In this document: one piece after another, positions 5,157 to 8,394 of the stretch
How positions within the stretch are numbered: position 1 is the stretch's first letter
Layout: each line of letters begins with the position of its first letter
Assembly (NCBI GenBank): GCA_031255275.1
Contig: JAIRSV010000129.1
Span: 1-8,394, forward strand
DNA length: 8,394 nt
Direction of reading: 5' to 3'
Source: Proteiniphilum sp.
Lineage (GTDB): Bacteria > Bacteroidota > Bacteroidia > Bacteroidales > Dysgonomonadaceae
Notes under the pieces: generated by a model
What the model saw: only the letters and a program-made list of their open reading frames with translations
Database searches by the model: none
Told to the model about the DNA's origin: nothing
Made by a program: the position numbers and the translations under genes

Positions 5157-7388
5157 CTATAAGAAATCCAGTTCGGCCACCGTTACCGATCCGCCGTCGC
5201 CGGCAATGCCGCGGGCTACCACGCGTACGCAGCGGGCCGTGACGGGAGCCGCAAAGCGATGCAATCGCGGAGTCGGATCATTGATCAGATTTCCGAATTC
5301 AAAACATTCCACCGTTCTCCAGCTTTTCCCGTCATCGGAGACCTCGATACACCCCTTTTCCATCAACCCCTCGACGTGAAAAGTCTGCGGAGTATAAACC
5401 ATCGCGTTCAGTACATGCACCCTTCCCAGGTCGATGGCGATGAAGTGGGGCAGGGCGCCCTCCTGCGACTGCCAGAAGGAACGGCGATCCGCGTCAAAAG
5501 CGTGCAGAGCCGCCGTACGGTCATTTCGCCGGCCGCTTGCCTCAAGCAGCCTCCAGTCCCTCTTCACGATACCGAACGCCTCACTGAGCACCGTTCCCCG
5601 CTCGTCGCCGCTGAACGAAACAGCTTTCAGCACATTATTCTCCACCCACACCGGCCGTTCATACCGGAGAGCGTTCCGGGTCGGTTCCGATCCGTCGAGC
5701 GTATAAAAAACCTCATAACCCACATTCAGATTACCGGCAGCATTCTCGCCGTGAGGATTCCAGTCAAACTCAGCCTGTCGCGGCGCAACCGTCACCCACC
5801 CCTCCCTGTCGCGCGAAAAGGCCAGTTGCGGCGGACGCGTACGGTAATAATGCGCCGACACGTGACTGATTGCCGGATCAAGTCGCGCCGCCGTCACCCG
5901 GACGCGGATTCTGCGGGCAGTCACCTCCGGAAAACGGAGAATACGCTTATAACCGATATTGGTAGCCGCGGCAATCTCCATCCATTCACCGTCCAGCCAG
6001 GCATCCACGGCATGTTGTTCCACCCGTTCGCCGCAGGAAGCGACAGCCTCCTGCAACATCACCCTGTTGAAGGTCGCGGGAGCCGGCAGCGTGATTACAA
6101 ACTCACGTCCGTTTCGGCCACCCGTCATCAAGTACGTCTCCGGATCCCCGTCCAGCACCTGCTTCGGCCCTTTCGCGCCCCGCAACAGATCCTCACCATA
6201 CGTATCCCGGATACGTCTGCCCGTTTCCACCAGCACCTCCACGTCCCGGGGAGAGAAACAGCCCTCGCGATTGGGCGGAATATTCAGCAGAAAGGTAGAA
6301 TTGCCGCCGACGGCACGCTCATAAATGTCGAAAACATCATCAACATCCCGCACCTTCTGATGCGTATCATCACGATAAAACCATCCCTCGCGGATAGAAG
6401 TATTGGTTTCCGCCTGCTGATAGTGAAGATATTTCCCCCGGTAAAGCACCTCGCGTGAACCGAGATCAGTCTCCGTCAGATCCGAAAAATCCGACGCCGT
6501 ATTGGGATCCACCGGATAAGTAATCACATTCCATTCGGATTGTCGCGTAACGCCCGCCTCATTGCCGCACCACCGCACATCTTCGCGTCCGAAGATAACC
6601 GCTCCGGGCGCCAGCCTGCGGATCAGTTCGCGCCATGCCGGATAATTGTAAGTCTGTCCGCCCTTCCTCTTGGGATGCGCCCCGTCGAACCACACCTCAT
6701 GAATCTCGCCATATTCCGTCAGTACCTCGAAAAGTTGATTCAGGAAATATTCGTTGTAATCATCCACCTCAAACTCAAACGTCGTTTTATTCCCGAACGG
6801 GCGTCCCGGCACCTCACGCGGAATGGTACGTCTGGTATACTCGCTCCGGTTACCGTACAGCCCCTCCGGATGTTCGATCTGATACAAATCCGCCGGCGAA
6901 AGGTAAACGCCAAGTTTCAGACCGTATTTCCTGCACGACTCCGAAAGCTCTTTGAGCACATCACCCTTCCCCCCGCGAAAGCCGGAAGACATGACGCCAT
7001 GACCGGTATAGCGACTCTGCCACAGCACAAAGCCGTCATGATGTTTGGCGGTGAGAATAACCAGTTTCATGCCCGCCGCCTTCATCACGCGACACCACTG
7101 ATCAGTATCGAGTGTTTTCAGGTCAAAGACAGCCGGATCCTCCGTACCGCTGCCCCACTCCCTGCGGGTAAAAGTATTCGGCCCGAAGTGGATAAAGGCG
7201 ATAAATTCGTTTCTCAGCGCCTCCCACTGATTCTCTGTCGGCACCACATGCGCCGCCTTCCGGATAATATCATCCCGGCTGTCGTTCTCCTCAATTCTGA
7301 CGGTGCTTGGCAGAGGAACGGAACGTTGTGACCCCGTCCCGCACGATAAAAGAAAAATACTGAGTGCGAAAAGTATAGATTTTTGCAT
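5157..7388 (-). CDS. GH29 alpha-L-fucosidase lipoprotein with CBM-like modules (GH29-B type)
   Basis: The first gene of the operon. I start it at 7388 (743 residues): MQKSILFALSIFLLSC is a lipoprotein signal with Cys16 as the lipidated residue. An ATG at 7451 would place 21 extra residues before it. The catalytic barrel spans about 45-400: AFIHFGPNTFT (64-74), VILTAKHHDGF (110-120), nucleophile Asp235 in EVWFDGAHP, AETNTSIREGWFY (326-338) with Glu327 the likely acid/base, and LLNIPPNREG (367-376). The VWFDGA and SIRxGWFY signatures are those of subfamily B, whose known members prefer alpha-1,3/1,4-fucose in branched, Lewis-type contexts. A discoidin-like module follows at about 405-515, then a chitobiase C-terminal-like segment with YTLDGSEPT (562-570), then a second discoidin/CBM32-like module at about 620-743. 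It is probably outer-membrane anchored. No acidic stretch follows Cys16, so the surface-export signal described for Bacteroidota lipoproteins is not obvious and a periplasm-facing position is plausible. Confidence 0.93.
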   Translation of the reverse strand: MQKSILFALSIFLLSCGTGSQRSVPLPSTVRIEENDSRDDIIRKAAHVVPTENQWEALRNEFIAFIHFGPNTFTRREWGSGTEDPAVFDLKTLDTDQWCRVMKAAGMKLVILTAKHHDGFVLWQSRYTGHGVMSSGFRGGKGDVLKELSESCRKYGLKLGVYLSPADLYQIEHPEGLYGNRSEYTRRTIPREVPGRPFGNKTTFEFEVDDYNEYFLNQLFEVLTEYGEIHEVWFDGAHPKRKGGQTYNYPAWRELIRRLAPGAVIFGREDVRWCGNEAGVTRQSEWNVITYPVDPNTASDFSDLTETDLGSREVLYRGKYLHYQQAETNTSIREGWFYRDDTHQKVRDVDDVFDIYERAVGGNSTFLLNIPPNREGCFSPRDVEVLVETGRRIRDTYGEDLLRGAKGPKQVLDGDPETYLMTGGRNGREFVITLPAPATFNRVMLQEAVASCGERVEQHAVDAWLDGEWMEIAAATNIGYKRILRFPEVTARRIRVRVTAARLDPAISHVSAHYYRTRPPQLAFSRDREGWVTVAPRQAEFDWNPHGENAAGNLNVGYEVFYTLDGSEPTRNALRYERPVWVENNVLKAVSFSGDERGTVLSEAFGIVKRDWRLLEASGRRNDRTAALHAFDADRRSFWQSQEGALPHFIAIDLGRVHVLNAMVYTPQTFHVEGLMEKGCIEVSDDGKSWRTVECFEFGNLINDPTPRLHRFAAPVTARCVRVVARGIAGDGGSVTVAELDFL

Positions 7389-7580
7389 TACTTGTTCAAT
7401 TTCAAATGAAAATACCGGCAGCAAGTTAGTTTGATTTTTTATAACAGGCAATATAATTACGGTTTTATTTTTCTGCTGTTCACGCAGTTCAAAGGTTATT
7501 TACACACTCCGTCCGAGATAATCATGCTGCGCATGAAGAGCAAGAGACGTCCCGTCCCGTCCCTCCTCCGCCGAAGGGCG
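7389..7580 (-). promoter_or_regulatory. Promoter/leader region of the hydrolase operon
   Basis: No gene is supported here. Terminators for the upstream gene lie just to the right, so the operon promoter should fall in this stretch. On the minus strand TAACCTTTG (7498-7490) is one base longer than the Bacteroides -7 consensus TAnnTTTG and has no clear TTTG about 20 bases upstream. TTCATTTG close to the start is a second weak candidate. A 6-bp hairpin, TCATGC-TGC-GCATGA, lies at 7522-7536 and another, TCCGCC-GAAG-GGCGGA, at 7567-7582. The last 90 bases before the start codon are A+T-rich, as is usual for leaders in this group. No transcription start can be fixed from sequence. Confidence 0.4.
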
Positions 7581-7600
7581 GAAAACCGACCTCAGCCGGT
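7581..7600 (-). terminator. Second terminator-like hairpin
   Basis: On the minus strand ACCGGC (7600-7595), loop TGAG and GTCGGT (7590-7585) are followed by four T then C. The G-T wobble pairs only in the minus-strand RNA (it is an A-C mismatch on plus), so the structure suits transcription in that direction. The arms are the same as in the terminator at 911-941. It probably backs up the hairpin at 7629-7654. Confidence 0.5.
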
Positions 7601-7614
7601 GCGCCGAAAAATCA

Positions 7615-7674
7615 GTAAAGTCCGCGTTAAAAAAAACCCGTTGTCCGAGCAACGCAGGCGCGGACGGTATTTAC
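7615..7674. repeat. Nested inverted repeat around the terminator
   Basis: GTCCGCG (7620-7626) pairs with CGCGGAC (7659-7665), and GTAAA (7615-7619) can extend it with TTTAC (7670-7674) across a four-base bulge. The terminator hairpin CGTTG/CAACG lies inside. Outer and inner helices can form together or be alternatives, a layout compatible with attenuation or mRNA 3'-end protection, but nothing else here shows function. Confidence 0.5.
7629..7654 (-). terminator. Rho-independent terminator of the right-edge gene
   Basis: On the minus strand CGTTG (7654-7650), loop CTCGGA, CAACG (7643-7639), then GG and eight T (7636-7629). It begins 55 bp after the stop codon of the minus-strand gene ending at 7710 and should separate that transcript from the hydrolase operon. 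Confidence 0.7.
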
Positions 7675-7709
7675 GGAAAGGAGACAGTTAGCAGGGAAAA
7701 ACACCCTGT

Positions 7710-8394
7710 TTACTGACGGTTAATATCAAATTTCCGGAATAGAGCAGCGATTGTTTTTTCGATTTTATCCGGCCATTTCGTTGCATAGCTTGCCCCCGAT
7801 CCCCCCGAGATCCCTTCGAGAAACCGGTACGTCCCGAATGATCCGATCGACGAATGTTCAGCCAGTTCATGCAGTCTGCGGTAGAAAATATGCTCTATGA
7901 TAATCCCCTCCCTGTCGAAAACAAAATGACCGACGTCATGCAGATTTTCCTGAAAGAAAGTTTTCTCTGCGCGATATAAGATAGTTTCCACATAAGGGAT
8001 CTTCTTCCCGGTTATCGCATAGAAAGAATTGCGCTTACAGGCCGAACGCATTACGCGGTCGAAATTTAACACAATAACCCGGCCGGTCAGCTTGACAAAA
8101 GAATCCGACGATTTCAACAGCCGGCTGTTTTCCAGCGCATGATTGATACACTCTATTTCGCCGAATCCTTTGCCGTGCAAAACTGTTTTTTCCGTGTCTC
8201 CCTGAAAGGAAAGCACTTCAAGCGTTTTTCGGCAGTTTTCGGCTAAATGACACAATGCCGAATAATCGTACGGAAAGTTTGTGTTTTCAACGAAAACCAC
8301 TTTATGAATGCTGCGATATTTTCTGATCGCATAGTCAATCGAATGGAGATACTGTTCGAGACGTGTCCGGGTATCCTTTATTCGGGTGTAGGGG
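7710..8394 (-). CDS. Partial surface-polysaccharide biosynthesis-like protein (putative glycosyltransferase)
   Basis: The 3' 227 codons of a gene whose start lies beyond the right edge; the frame stays open to the last base, so the GTG at 8300 is an internal codon and not the start. I do not recognise a named family with certainty. Visible features are a hydrophobic strand KVVFVEN (about 35-41 of the visible part), then a segment with GKGFGEIECINHALENS and FVKLTGRVIVLN, a late FVFDREGIIIEHIFYRRL, and a Gly/Ser-rich GISGGSGASY near the end. VVFVEN followed by GKGxGE and a K-x-T-G-R strand recalls nucleotide-sugar-binding glycosyltransferase-like proteins in Bacteroidota capsule or LPS loci; this is from memory of such proteins, not a search. 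There is no signal peptide or membrane segment in the visible part, so it is probably cytoplasmic. It is A+T-richer than the hydrolases and has its own terminator, marking the end of a separate transcription unit. Confidence 0.6.
   Translation of the reverse strand, partial: PYTRIKDTRTRLEQYLHSIDYAIRKYRSIHKVVFVENTNFPYDYSALCHLAENCRKTLEVLSFQGDTEKTVLHGKGFGEIECINHALENSRLLKSSDSFVKLTGRVIVLNFDRVMRSACKRNSFYAITGKKIPYVETILYRAEKTFFQENLHDVGHFVFDREGIIIEHIFYRRLHELAEHSSIGSFGTYRFLEGISGGSGASYATKWPDKIEKTIAALFRKFDINRQ

Noticed and set aside
5259..6458. 399-residue plus-strand open frame opposite the GH29-B gene
   Set aside because: Antisense shadow of a gene with clear catalytic motifs; no domain or signal visible.
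7490..7498. TAACCTTTG as the -7 box of the hydrolase operon promoter
   Set aside because: It is one base longer than the Bacteroides TAnnTTTG consensus and I find no TTTG at the expected -33 distance, so I do not call a promoter.
7431..7691. 86-residue basic plus-strand open frame in the gap upstream of the hydrolase operon
   Set aside because: It spans hairpins and a terminator of the opposite strand, is mostly Arg/Lys/Pro without domain structure, and has no plausible ribosome binding site.
7688..7870. 60-residue minus-strand open frame
   Set aside because: It overlaps the 3' end of the right-edge gene in another frame and has no recognisable content.

Overview
The window looks like accessory chromosomal DNA of a Bacteroidales bacterium (Bacteroidota). 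I base this on three secreted glycoside hydrolases of the type that crowd Bacteroidales polysaccharide loci, a Bacteroidales-style leucine-rich-repeat protein with a WGDG module, weak ribosome binding sites, and terminators of the A-run/GC-stem/T-run kind. I cannot name a genus. No rRNA, tRNA, CRISPR array, integrase or transposase gene is visible.

Layout, left to right. Bases 1-189 are nine exact-length 21-bp tandem repeats, probably continuing off the left edge. A short leader (190-279) precedes a plus-strand gene (280-903) for a small LRR protein, closed by a strong hairpin terminator (911-941). Between this gene and the next, convergent one lies a 359-bp inverted-repeat element (953-1311), full of smaller palindromes and tandem repeats. 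It is the most unusual object in the window.

Bases 1353-7388 hold a compact minus-strand operon. In transcription order it encodes a GH29 alpha-L-fucosidase lipoprotein of the subfamily-B type with C-terminal sugar-binding modules (7388-5157), a GH3 beta-glycosidase (5129-2775) and a second, shorter GH29 fucosidase (2729-1353). Gaps are only 27 and 45 bp. All three carry export signals, so together they should trim fucose and then a beta-linked sugar from an oligosaccharide in the periplasm or at the outer membrane. No SusC/SusD pair, regulator or transporter is in view, so the substrate (host mucin-type glycan, fucosylated xyloglucan or other) stays open.

Upstream of this operon a 321-bp gap holds two minus-strand terminator-like hairpins, a larger nested inverted repeat and the operon's leader. 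At the right edge is the 3' part of a minus-strand gene (7710-8394), resembling proteins seen in surface-polysaccharide loci, so the window probably spans the end of a capsule/LPS-type locus and a neighbouring catabolic operon. Base composition supports this: the sampled line 4441-4500 inside the GH3 gene has 41 G+C in 60, against 23 in 60 at 661-720 (LRR gene) and 24 in 60 at 7921-7980 (right-edge gene).

I do not see a clear new enzymatic system. The best candidates for something undescribed are the inverted-repeat element and the 21-bp palindrome-bearing array.
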